Of a stretch of 64,000 nucleotides of DNA, positions 25,764-33,560 are shown in pieces. The notes beneath the pieces are model-generated. The model saw only the letters and a list, made by a program, of their open reading frames with translations. It was not told the DNA's origin and searched no databases. Within the stretch, counting starts at the first letter, position 1. Every line of letters starts with the position of its first letter. This DNA comes from Cellulosimicrobium funkei (GTDB lineage Bacteria; Actinomycetota; Actinomycetes; Actinomycetales; Cellulomonadaceae). Both the position numbers and the translations under genes were made by a program. The stretch spans positions 1-64,000 of the forward strand of contig NZ_JNBQ01000014.1 in assembly GCF_001019615.1 (NCBI RefSeq), given 5' to 3'.

Positions 25764-27530
25764 ATGATCCCCTCGACCCCCGGCTCGACGACCCACCCGT
25801 CCGACCCCGACGGCGCGCGCCGCATCGTCGTCGTCGGCGGCGTCGCGGGCGGCATGAGCGCCGCCGCGCGCGCCCGCCGCCTCGACGAGCACGCGTCGAT
25901 CGTCGTGCTCGAGCAGTCCGACCACGTCTCGTTCGCGGGCTGCGGCCTGCCGTACCAGGTGTCGGGCGAGATCGCGCACCGCGACACCCTCCTGCTGCAC
26001 TCCCCCGGGTCGCTGCGCGCGAGCCTCGACCTCGACGTCCGGACCCGCCATCGCGTCACGGCGATCGACCGCACCACGCGGACCGTCACCGTCGCGGCCG
26101 AGGACGGGACCTCCGAGCTCGCCTATGACGCGCTCCTGCTCGCGCCGGGTGCGACCACCGTGCTCCCGCCGGTCGCGGGCCTCGACCACCCGGCGGTGCA
26201 CACGCTGCGGACGATCGCGGACCTCGACGCGCTCGCCGCGCGGCTCGCGGGCCTCGAGGCCGAGGTCGCGGCGGGGCGCACCGCACCGGTGCGGGCCGTC
26301 GTCGTCGGCGCGGGGTTCATCGGGCTCGAGGCCGTGGAGGCGCTCGTCACCCGGGGGCTGTCCGTCGACGTCGTCGAGCGCGCCGACCAGGTGCTCCCTC
26401 CGCTGGAGCCCGACCTCGCGCCGCTGCTCGCGGACGAGCTGCGCGACCACGGCGTCGGGCTCCACCTCGGGACCTCCGCGACCGCCGTCGTGCCGCGGCC
26501 CGCCGGTGCGGACCACGCCGTCGCGCTCGAGCTCGCGGACGGCACCGTCCTCGACGCCGACGTGGTGCTCGTGAGCGTCGGGGTGCGGCCCGCGAGCGAC
26601 CTCGCGGCGGCGGCCGGGCTCGCGCTCGGCGAGCGCGGAGCGATCCGCGTCGACGCCGACCAGCGCACGTCCGACCCGCACGTGTGGGCCGTCGGCGACG
26701 CCGTCGAGGTCGTGCACGCGGTCACCGGCGCGACAGGCCCCGTCCCGCTCGCCGGCCCGGCCAACCGCCAAGGCCGGCGCGCCGCGGACGCGATGACCGG
26801 GCACCGCACCACACCGCAGGCGCCCGTGCTCGGGACGGCGATCGTGCGCGTGTTCGGCCTCACCGCCGCCGTGACCGGGCCGAGCCACGCGACCCTGGCG
26901 GCGGCCGACGTCGCGCACGAGCAGGTCCGCGTCCACGCGGCCCACCACGCGGGCTGGTTCCCCGGGGCTGAGCCCGTGCACGTCACGGCGAGCTTCGCAC
27001 CCGACGGCCGCCTGCTCGGCGCGCAGGCCGTGGGCCGCGCCGGGGTGGACAAGCGCATCGACGTGCTCGCGACGGCGCTGCGCGCCGGGCTCACCGCGGA
27101 CGACCTCGCCGAGCTCGAGCTCGCCTACGCCCCGCCCTACGGCGCCGCCAAGGACGTCGTCAACATGCTGGGGTTCGTCGCGCAGAACGTGCTCGACGGC
27201 ACCATGCCGCAGTGGCACGCGACCGACCTCGACGAGGTCGTCGCGACGTCGCTCGTGCTCGACGTCCGGTCGCCCGCCGAGCACGCCGCCGGACACCTCG
27301 ACGGCGCCCTCAACGTGCCGCACACCGAGCTGCGCGAACGGCTCGACGAGGTGCGCACCGCCGCGGCGGGGCGCCCCGTCGCCGTGCACTGCGCGAGCGG
27401 CGTGCGCTCCTACCTCGCCACCCGCGTCCTGCTCGCCGCCGGGCTCGACGCGCGCAACCTCTCCGGCGGCTGGCTCACCCTGACCACCACGCCGCACGCC
27501 GCGCGCACCCTCGAAGGAGTCCCCGCATGA
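25764..27530 (+). CDS. CoA-disulfide-reductase-like FAD oxidoreductase fused to rhodanese (CoADR-Rhd)
   Basis: 588 residues. The N-terminal FAD-binding motif VVVGGVAGGMSAAARARR and the redox centre SFAGCGLPY (Cys60) are those of CoA-disulfide/persulfide reductases. A second Rossmann motif (VVVGAGFIGLEAVEAL), WAVGDAVEV and the dimerisation domain (GYAPPYGAAKDVVNMLG-like AYAPPYGAAKDVVN) follow. A C-terminal rhodanese domain carries HCASGVRS with Cys543. Such fusions reduce CoA-persulfide or polysulfide and pass sulfane sulfur on. It is the first gene of a four-gene locus behind a palindromic operator. ATG 25764 is supported by the -10 position. Confidence 0.92.
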   Translation: MIPSTPGSTTHPSDPDGARRIVVVGGVAGGMSAAARARRLDEHASIVVLEQSDHVSFAGCGLPYQVSGEIAHRDTLLLHSPGSLRASLDLDVRTRHRVTAIDRTTRTVTVAAEDGTSELAYDALLLAPGATTVLPPVAGLDHPAVHTLRTIADLDALAARLAGLEAEVAAGRTAPVRAVVVGAGFIGLEAVEALVTRGLSVDVVERADQVLPPLEPDLAPLLADELRDHGVGLHLGTSATAVVPRPAGADHAVALELADGTVLDADVVLVSVGVRPASDLAAAAGLALGERGAIRVDADQRTSDPHVWAVGDAVEVVHAVTGATGPVPLAGPANRQGRRAADAMTGHRTTPQAPVLGTAIVRVFGLTAAVTGPSHATLAAADVAHEQVRVHAAHHAGWFPGAEPVHVTASFAPDGRLLGAQAVGRAGVDKRIDVLATALRAGLTADDLAELELAYAPPYGAAKDVVNMLGFVAQNVLDGTMPQWHATDLDEVVATSLVLDVRSPAEHAAGHLDGALNVPHTELRERLDEVRTAAAGRPVAVHCASGVRSYLATRVLLAAGLDARNLSGGWLTLTTTPHAARTLEGVPA

Positions 27531-27886
27531 TCGACCGCCTCCGCCGCCTGTTCTCCCGCTCGTCCGACGACGACCGCGTGCGCCCGACCGTCGACGCCGC
27601 CACCGCGGTGCAGCTCGTCCGCGACGGCGCGACGCTCCTCGACGTGCGCGAGCGCGACGAGTGGCGCACCGGGCACGCACCCCAGGCCGTGCACGTGCCG
27701 CTCGCCGACGTCCCCTCCGCCGCGCCGCGGCGCCTGAAGGACGGCGCGACCGTCGTCGTCGTGTGCGCGTCCGGGATGCGCTCGCGCACCGCGGCGCGCC
27801 AGCTCCGCTCGCTCGGCTACGCCGCGACGAGCCTGTCCGGGGGGCTCGGCGCGTGGCAGGCCGCGGGCGGAGCCGTGCGACGCTGA
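27527..27886 (+). CDS. Single-domain rhodanese-like sulfurtransferase
   Basis: 119 residues, ATG overlapping the previous stop (ATGA). One rhodanese domain with LLDVRERDEWRTGHAPQAVHVPL and active-site loop VVCASGMRS (Cys80). A basic N-terminal tail precedes it. Rhodaneses of this size shuttle sulfane sulfur between low-molecular-weight thiols and proteins. The coupling to the CoADR-rhodanese fusion supports a persulfide-handling role. Confidence 0.9.
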   Translation: MIDRLRRLFSRSSDDDRVRPTVDAATAVQLVRDGATLLDVRERDEWRTGHAPQAVHVPLADVPSAAPRRLKDGATVVVVCASGMRSRTAARQLRSLGYAATSLSGGLGAWQAAGGAVRR

Positions 27887-27964
27887 TCCTGCACGACCCG
27901 CCCCCGACCGAGCAGCGCACCCCGACCCGAGACCGAACCCACCCCACACCCGAGGAGACACACC

Positions 27965-28081
27965 GTGTGCAGTCCCGCCCTGTGCCGCACGTGCGGCAAG
28001 ACCACCTGGACCGGCTGCGGCATGCACGCCGACGAGGTCATGGCCGAGGTGCCGCCCGAGAAGCGCTGCACCTGCGCCTGA
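27965..28081 (+). CDS. 38-residue Cys-rich protein of the sulfur locus
   Basis: GTG 27965 to TGA 28081, preceded by GAGGAG seven bases before the start. Six cysteines (2, 7, 10, 18, 35, 37) in 38 residues, with CRTCGKTTWTGCG and a closing CTC, look like a metal- or sulfur-binding knuckle. Very similar short proteins starting MCSPA.CRTCGKTTW occur, to my recollection, across actinobacteria without an assigned function. It lies in the same orientation between the rhodanese gene (79 bp upstream) and the CstR-like regulator gene (82 bp downstream). Inferred roles are sulfane-sulfur carrier or zinc-binding accessory, and neither is shown by sequence. Confidence 0.75.
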   Translation: MCSPALCRTCGKTTWTGCGMHADEVMAEVPPEKRCTCA

Positions 28082-28163
28082 CCGCCGCCGGCCCGACCCT
28101 GACGCAGGCCCTCCGGCAGCACTCTCGCTGCCACCCTTCCGAGACGAACGCAGGAGAACACCC

Positions 28164-28436
28164 GTGGAGCTCGACCGCACCGACATGGACAAGGTCGTCA
28201 ACCGGCTCAAGCGCGCCCAGGGCCAGCTCGCGGCCGTCGTGCGCATGATCGACGAGGGGCGGGACTGCGAGGACGTCGTCACGCAGCTCTCCGCCGTGTC
28301 GCGCGCGCTCGACCGCGCGGGCTTCGCGATCATCGCGTCCGGCATGCGCCAGTGCCTCACCGAGCCGGCCGAGGACGGCGAGGACCCGACGCTCGACGTG
28401 GCGAAGCTCGAGAAGCTGTTCCTCTCGCTCGCCTGA
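28164..28436 (+). CDS. CsoR-family repressor, CstR-like (persulfide sensor)
   Basis: 90 residues from GTG 28164, with AGGAG upstream. The DUF156 all-helical fold is clear: NRLKRAQGQLAAVVRMIDEGRDCEDVVTQLSAVSRALDRAGFAIIASGMRQCL. Copper-sensing CsoR proteins use Cys-His-Cys. Here Cys35 and Cys64 are present but the His position (four residues before the second Cys) is Gly60, the pattern of CstR-type persulfide sensors that form a di- or polysulfide bridge. With CoADR-rhodanese and rhodanese genes upstream, it most likely represses the locus at the 25737-25756 palindrome until reactive sulfur appears. Confidence 0.88.
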   Translation: MELDRTDMDKVVNRLKRAQGQLAAVVRMIDEGRDCEDVVTQLSAVSRALDRAGFAIIASGMRQCLTEPAEDGEDPTLDVAKLEKLFLSLA

Positions 28437-28486
28437 GGGCCTGGGCGGACCACCGCCCGGTCGCCGGCCCTCGTCGTCCCAGCGAC

Positions 28487-28526
28487 GGCCCGCGCCGGTC
28501 CACCCGAGGGTGGGCCGGCGCGGGCC
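28487..28526. terminator. Bidirectional hairpin terminator, CstR / ABC exporter
   Basis: A 19-bp stem (28487-28505 with 28508-28526, one G-U type mismatch, arm starting ggcccgcgccggtcc) between convergent genes ending at 28436 and 28535. Confidence 0.85.
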
Positions 28527-28534
28527 GAGCCGCG

Positions 28535-30664
28535 TCAGGCGCCTGCCGGCCGCCCCGCGGGGGTGACGGCGTCCACCGCGTCGTCCTGCGCCTCGGCGCC
28601 GACCGGCGCCGCGAACTGGCTCTCGTACAGCCGCGCGTACGCGCCGCCCGCCGCGAGCAGCTCGTCGTGCGAGCCCTGCTCGACGATCGACCCCTGCTCC
28701 ATGACGAGGATCGTGTCCGCGTCGCGGATCGTCGACAGGCGGTGCGCGATGACGAACGACGTGCGCCCCTCGCGCAGCGCGTTCATCGCCTGCTGGACCA
28801 GCACCTCGGTGCGCGTGTCGACCGAGCTCGTCGCCTCGTCGAGCACGAGGATCGCCGGGTCGGCGAGGAACGCGCGCGCGATCGTGAGGAGCTGCTTCTC
28901 CCCCGCGCTCACGCTCGAGCCCTCGTCGTCGATCACCGTCGCGTACCCGTCGGGCAGCGTGCGCACGAACGGGTCGACGTGCGTCGCGCGCGTCGCCGCG
29001 AGGAACTCCTCCTCGCCCACGTCGCGCCCGTCGCGCACGCCGTAGCGCAGGTTCTCCTCGATCGTGCCCTTGAACAGCCACGTGTCCTGGAGCACCATCC
29101 CGATGTCGGAGCGCAGGTCGTCGCGCGTCATGGCGCGCGTGTCCACGCCGTCGAGCGTGATCCGGCCGGAGCCGACGTCGTAGAACCGCATGAGCAGGTT
29201 GACGAGCGTGGTCTTGCCCGCCCCCGTCGGCCCGACGATCGCGATCGTCTGGCCGGGCTCGACGACGAGGTCGAGGTGCTCGATGAGCGGCGTGTCGGGG
29301 CTGTAGGAGAACGACACGTCCTCGAACGCGACGCGGCCGCGCACCGGGTCGACCGTCTCCGCGGGCGACGGGTCCGGCGTCTGCTCCTCGGCGTCGAGCA
29401 GGTCGTAGACCCGCTCGGCCGACGCGACGCCCGACTGGAGCAGGTTCATCATCGACGCGATCTGCGTGATGGGCTGCGTGAACTGGCGCGAGTACTGGAT
29501 GAACGCCTGCACGTCGCCGAGGGTCATGGTGCCCGACGCGACGCGCAGCCCGCCGACGACCGCGACGATCACGTAGTTGAGGTTCGCGATGAAGCCCATC
29601 GCCGGCTGGATGGTGCCGGAGATGAACTGTGCCTTGAAGCTCGCGTCGTACAGGTCGCCGTTCTCGCGCTCGAAGTCGTCGATCGCGGCCTGCTGGTGGC
29701 CGTAGACCTTGACGAGCGTGTGCCCGGTGTACATCTCCTCGATGTGCGCGTTGAGGCGTCCCGTGGCCGCCCACTGCTGGATGAACTGCGGCTGCGAGCG
29801 CTTGGCGATCTGCGCCGTGATGAGCACGGACAGCGGCACCGTCACGAGCGCGACCACCGCGAGCAGCGGCGAGATCCAGAACATCACGCCGAGCACGCCG
29901 ACCACGGTGAGCACCGACGTCACGAGCTGCGAGAGCGTCTGCGTGAGCGTCTGGGAGATGTTGTCGATGTCGTTCGTGACGCGCGAGAGGATCTCGCCGC
30001 GCGGGTTGCGGTCGAAGTACGACAGCGGGAGGCGCCCGAGCTTGGTCTGCACCTCACCGCGCAGCCGGTAGACGGTGCGCTGCACGACGATCGCCGTGAT
30101 GCGCCCCTGGAGCCACCCGAACAGGAACGAGCCGACGTAGACCGCGAGCACCCACGCGAGAACGGTCGCGAGCGCCGTGAAGTCGATGCCCTCGCCGGGA
30201 ACGAGGCCGGGTACGCCCGAGACGAGGTCCGCGACCTGGTCCTGCCCCTGGGCGCGCAGCGCGTCGACGGCCTGCGCCTGCGTGACGCCCGCCGGGAGCT
30301 GGGACCCGACGACGCCCGCGAAGATGATGTTCGTCGCGTTGCCGAGGAGCTTGGGGCCGGCGACCGCGAGCGCCACCGAGACGATGCCGAGGATCACGAC
30401 GGCGACGATCGGCACGCGCTCGGGTCGCAGCGACGCGGCGAACCGGCGCAGGGAGCCCTTGAAGTCGAGCGCCTTCTCGCCCGGGACGCCCATGCCGCCC
30501 ATCGGGCCGTGCCCTCCGCCACCGCGGGGACGTCCGGCGAGCCGTGTCCGGGCGACGTCGCCACCCTTCGCGGTGGGCTTGTCGGAGCCGGGCGCGGCGT
30601 CGGGCGCGGGGGTGTCCCGGCCCGACGGCGCGGGCGTGCGCGAGGCGTCCTGCTCGCCGCTCAT
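28535..30664 (-). CDS. ABC exporter half-transporter with consensus Walker B (heterodimer subunit B)
   Basis: 709 residues from ATG 30664. A disordered Gly/Met/Pro-rich N-tail (about 70 residues, GGGGHGPMGGMG) precedes a six-helix exporter domain (LSYFDRNPRGEILSRVTNDIDN) and a nucleotide-binding domain with VGPTGAGKTT and ILVLDEATSSVD. The signature is VSAGEKQLL instead of LSGGQ. Its partner at 30661-32394 has a normal signature but Asp for the catalytic Glu. That is the arrangement of asymmetric heterodimeric exporters, with one degenerate and one active ATP site. The genes overlap by four bases. The likely substrates are drugs or lipids, probably under the upstream TetR regulator. Confidence 0.92.
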   Translation of the reverse strand: MSGEQDASRTPAPSGRDTPAPDAAPGSDKPTAKGGDVARTRLAGRPRGGGGHGPMGGMGVPGEKALDFKGSLRRFAASLRPERVPIVAVVILGIVSVALAVAGPKLLGNATNIIFAGVVGSQLPAGVTQAQAVDALRAQGQDQVADLVSGVPGLVPGEGIDFTALATVLAWVLAVYVGSFLFGWLQGRITAIVVQRTVYRLRGEVQTKLGRLPLSYFDRNPRGEILSRVTNDIDNISQTLTQTLSQLVTSVLTVVGVLGVMFWISPLLAVVALVTVPLSVLITAQIAKRSQPQFIQQWAATGRLNAHIEEMYTGHTLVKVYGHQQAAIDDFERENGDLYDASFKAQFISGTIQPAMGFIANLNYVIVAVVGGLRVASGTMTLGDVQAFIQYSRQFTQPITQIASMMNLLQSGVASAERVYDLLDAEEQTPDPSPAETVDPVRGRVAFEDVSFSYSPDTPLIEHLDLVVEPGQTIAIVGPTGAGKTTLVNLLMRFYDVGSGRITLDGVDTRAMTRDDLRSDIGMVLQDTWLFKGTIEENLRYGVRDGRDVGEEEFLAATRATHVDPFVRTLPDGYATVIDDEGSSVSAGEKQLLTIARAFLADPAILVLDEATSSVDTRTEVLVQQAMNALREGRTSFVIAHRLSTIRDADTILVMEQGSIVEQGSHDELLAAGGAYARLYESQFAAPVGAEAQDDAVDAVTPAGRPAGA

Positions 30665-32394
30665 GCTGCCTCCTCGATCGAGAGCTGGGAGTAGACGATC
30701 TCCTGGTAGGTCTCGTTGGACTCGAGGAGCTCGGCGTGCGTGCCGCGGCCGACGATGCGGCCGTGGTCGAGCACGAGGATCTGGTCGGCGCCGCGGATCG
30801 TCGCGACGCGCTGCGCGACGACGATCACCGTGGAGTGCCGCGTGCGGGGCGCGAGAGCAGCGCGCAGGCGCGCGTCCGTCGCGTAGTCGAGCGCGGAGAA
30901 CGAGTCGTCGAACAGGTAGACCGCGGGGTCGCGCACGATCGCGCGGGCGATGGCGAGCCGCTGGCGCTGGCCGCCGGAGAAGTTCGTCCCGCCCTGCGCG
31001 ACGGGCGCGTCGAGCCCGCCGTCGAGCGCCTCGACGAAGTCGCGGGCCTGGGCGACGTCGAGCGCCTCCCACATCTGCTCCTCGGTCGCGTCCGGCCGCC
31101 CGTAGCGGAGGTTGTCCGCGACCGTCCCCGAGAACAAGTAGGCCTTCTGCGGCACGAGGCCCAGGAGCGAGCCGAGGTCCGCGCCCGTGAGGTCGCGCAC
31201 GTCGGTCCCGTCGATGCGCACCGACCCGCCCGTGACGTCGAACAGCCGGGGCACGAGGTTGAGCAGCGTCGTCTTGCCGGAACCCGTCGAGCCGATGATC
31301 GCCGTCGTCTGCCCGGGCTCGGCCACGAACGAGACGTCGTGGAGCACCGGGTCCTCGGCGCCCGGGTAGCGGAACTCGACGCCGTCGAGCTCGACGCGCC
31401 CGGTCCGCGACGTGAGGGCGACGGGACGCTCTGGCTCGACCACCGTGGCGGTCGTGCGCAGGACGTCCGTGATGCGCTCGGCGGAGACCGCCGCGCGCGG
31501 CACCATCATGAACATCATCGTCGACATCATCACGGCCATGAGGATGTACATGAGGTACGACAGGAACGCGGTGAGCGCGCCGACCTCCATGTCGCCCGCG
31601 TCGATCTGACGACCGCCGAACCACAGCACCGCGATGCTCGACGCGTTCATGACGAGCATGACCGTCGGGAACATGAGCGCCATGAGCTTGCCCGCCTTGA
31701 GCGAGACGTCGAACAGCGCGTCGTTCGCGACGTCGAAGCGCTCGGCCTCGCGACGCTCGCGCACGAACGCCCGGATCACGCGGATGCCCGTGATCTGCTC
31801 GCGCAGGACGGCGTTGATGCCGTCGATCTTCTTCTGCATCTGCCGGAAGTACGGGACCATCCGCCAGATGATGAGCCCCACGCTCACGCCGAGCACGGGC
31901 ACGATGACGAGCAGCAGGGCGGAGAGCTCGACGTTCTCCTGGAGCGCCATGACCACGCCGCCGACCAGCATGATCGGCGCCATGACCATGATGGTCAGCG
32001 ACAGCAGCACGAGCATCTGCACCTGCTGCACGTCGTTCGTGGTGCGCGTGATGAGGGACGGCGCACCGAACTGGCCCATCTCCTGGGCGGAGAAGCGCTG
32101 CACGTTGGTGAACAGCCCGGCGCGCACGTCGCGGCCGAACGACATCGCGACCCGCGCGCCGAAGTAGACGGCGGCGACCGCGCACACGACCTGCCCGAGG
32201 CTCACGAGGAGCATGAGCCCGCCGGTGCGCATGATGTAGGCGGTGTCGCCCTGCGTGACGCCCTGGTCGATGATGTCGGCGTTGAGGCTCGGCAGGTACA
32301 GCGACGCGAGCGTCGCGAGGAGCTGGAGCACGAGGAGGATGAGGATCGGTGTCAGGTAGGGACGCAACCGCGTCCGCAGGAGGCTGACGAGCAT
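30661..32394 (-). CDS. ABC exporter half-transporter with degenerate Walker B (heterodimer subunit A)
   Basis: 577 residues from ATG 32394. Six membrane helices (YLTPILILLVLQLLATLASLYL onward), coupling-helix region TRTTNDVQQVQM and an ATPase domain with IGSTGSGKTT and a canonical signature FSGGQRQRLAIARA. Walker B reads VYLFDDSFSALD, so the catalytic Glu is Asp, marking the degenerate site of a heterodimeric exporter. It overlaps the partner gene (ATGA). It follows the TetR gene by 126 bp in the same direction, suggesting one regulated unit. Confidence 0.92.
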   Translation of the reverse strand: MLVSLLRTRLRPYLTPILILLVLQLLATLASLYLPSLNADIIDQGVTQGDTAYIMRTGGLMLLVSLGQVVCAVAAVYFGARVAMSFGRDVRAGLFTNVQRFSAQEMGQFGAPSLITRTTNDVQQVQMLVLLSLTIMVMAPIMLVGGVVMALQENVELSALLLVIVPVLGVSVGLIIWRMVPYFRQMQKKIDGINAVLREQITGIRVIRAFVRERREAERFDVANDALFDVSLKAGKLMALMFPTVMLVMNASSIAVLWFGGRQIDAGDMEVGALTAFLSYLMYILMAVMMSTMMFMMVPRAAVSAERITDVLRTTATVVEPERPVALTSRTGRVELDGVEFRYPGAEDPVLHDVSFVAEPGQTTAIIGSTGSGKTTLLNLVPRLFDVTGGSVRIDGTDVRDLTGADLGSLLGLVPQKAYLFSGTVADNLRYGRPDATEEQMWEALDVAQARDFVEALDGGLDAPVAQGGTNFSGGQRQRLAIARAIVRDPAVYLFDDSFSALDYATDARLRAALAPRTRHSTVIVVAQRVATIRGADQILVLDHGRIVGRGTHAELLESNETYQEIVYSQLSIEEAA

Positions 32395-32520
32395 GGGGTT
32401 CCTGTCCGGGTGGGGGCTACGGGACGGGCGGTCGGGCCGTGGACGCTCCAGGTGCGTCAGGGGCTCGGACCGGGGACGGAGCCGGGCGAGGGCTGCCGCG
32501 GGGCGCGGTGGCGAGACCCG

Positions 32521-33315
32521 TCAGGGCGAGGGGTCGGTCGTGACGTCCGCTCCGATGCCACCCAGGATCAGGTCGGCGAGCTGCACGGCGTCGAGCCTGT
32601 CACCGCCCGAGAGGTGCGGCAAGGCGTTTCCGAAGACGAGGGAGAACACGGCGCGGGCCGCGAGCCCGGGTTCTACGCGCAGCTCCGCGCCGTGAGCGGA
32701 GAGCTTGCGCTCGATCGCCCCGACGATCTCGCGCGCGGAGCGCTCGCGCGCGTCGAAGCCCGCCCGGCGGGCGTCCGGGCCGTCCCCGGCCCGCATCCGG
32801 CGCACGGTCTCGACGCGGTCCGCGGTCGCGCGGTCGGGCACCGCGTCCCCGTGCGGGCCGGCCGCGCGCCCTGCGGAGTGACGGTGCGGGTCGAGCACCT
32901 GGTGCGCGGCGGCGAAGATCCGCATGCCGACGCGCTGCGCCTCGAGCAGGAACTCGACGATGCTCACCACGAGCGGGCGCAGACCGTCGTCGTCCGGGAG
33001 CAGGCCGATCGCCGCGACCGCGGGCGCCGGGTCGAGCGAGCGCACGACGGCGGCGTGCAGGATCTCGTCCTTGTCCGCGAACGCGCGGAACAGCGTGCCC
33101 TCCGCGACGCCCGCGGCGTCGGCGATCTGGCGCGTCGTCACGGCGGCGCCGTGCTCGACGAGCAACGGGATCGTCGCGGCCGCGATCGCGTCGCGGCGCT
33201 CCTCGCGCGACAGCGGACGGGCGCGCGTGCGCTCGGGGGCAGGCGCGCCGGGCGCTGCCTCGGCGCCGGACGGCGCGTCGGGCGGTGCGTCCGATGGGAA
33301 GGAGACCGGTGCCAC
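32521..33315 (-). CDS. TetR-family repressor of the ABC exporter
   Basis: 264 residues from GTG 33315. The start is supported by a TAGCGT -10 hexamer seven bases upstream (leaderless). A 40-residue Pro/Ala-rich tail is followed by the TetR helix-turn-helix REERRDAIAAATIPLLVEHGAAVTTRQIADAAGVAEGTLFRAFADKDEI. The C-terminal domain would bind a ligand and carries a His-rich stretch (QVLDPHRHSAG). A palindrome at 33332-33347 just upstream of the -10 is the probable operator. The ABC exporter genes lie directly downstream, so the classical drug-sensor/exporter arrangement is inferred. Confidence 0.9.
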   Translation of the reverse strand: MAPVSFPSDAPPDAPSGAEAAPGAPAPERTRARPLSREERRDAIAAATIPLLVEHGAAVTTRQIADAAGVAEGTLFRAFADKDEILHAAVVRSLDPAPAVAAIGLLPDDDGLRPLVVSIVEFLLEAQRVGMRIFAAAHQVLDPHRHSAGRAAGPHGDAVPDRATADRVETVRRMRAGDGPDARRAGFDARERSAREIVGAIERKLSAHGAELRVEPGLAARAVFSLVFGNALPHLSGGDRLDAVQLADLILGGIGADVTTDPSP

Positions 33316-33331
33316 GACCTCGACGCTAACT

Positions 33332-33347
33332 GAGTGAGCACTCACTC
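33332..33347 (-). promoter_or_regulatory. TetR operator palindrome
   Basis: GAGTGAG-CA-CTCACTC is a perfect 7-2-7 palindrome of the gagtga/tcactc type used by many TetR repressors. It sits just upstream of the TAGCGT -10 (33328-33323), in the spacer of the TetR promoter, which implies autorepression. Confidence 0.8.
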
Positions 33348-33450
33348 TCAACCTCGTCCGCTCACGGCGAACCGCTCGCGGCCTGTGGGAGCGTGGCGCC
33401 GTCAGGGTCCTACGGACCGGGAGGGCCGGGCGCTGCGGAACTGGCCGCGC

Positions 33451-33494
33451 ACGACGAAGCCCCCGCACCCGGGTGGGTGCGGAGGCTGCGTCGT
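33451..33494. terminator. Hairpin terminator after the SPFH gene
   Basis: The main stem gcccccgcaccc (33459-33470) pairs with 33475-33486 with one mismatch. Outer arms acgacg/cgtcgt (33451-33456 and 33489-33494) extend it. It lies 67 bp past the stop of the minus-strand SPFH gene. Confidence 0.75.
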
Positions 33495-33560
33495 GCGTCC
33501 CCGCCGGGCTGCACTGCGGGTCGCGGACGCGGTACCGCGATCCGTCAGTGCGGCGGTCCG

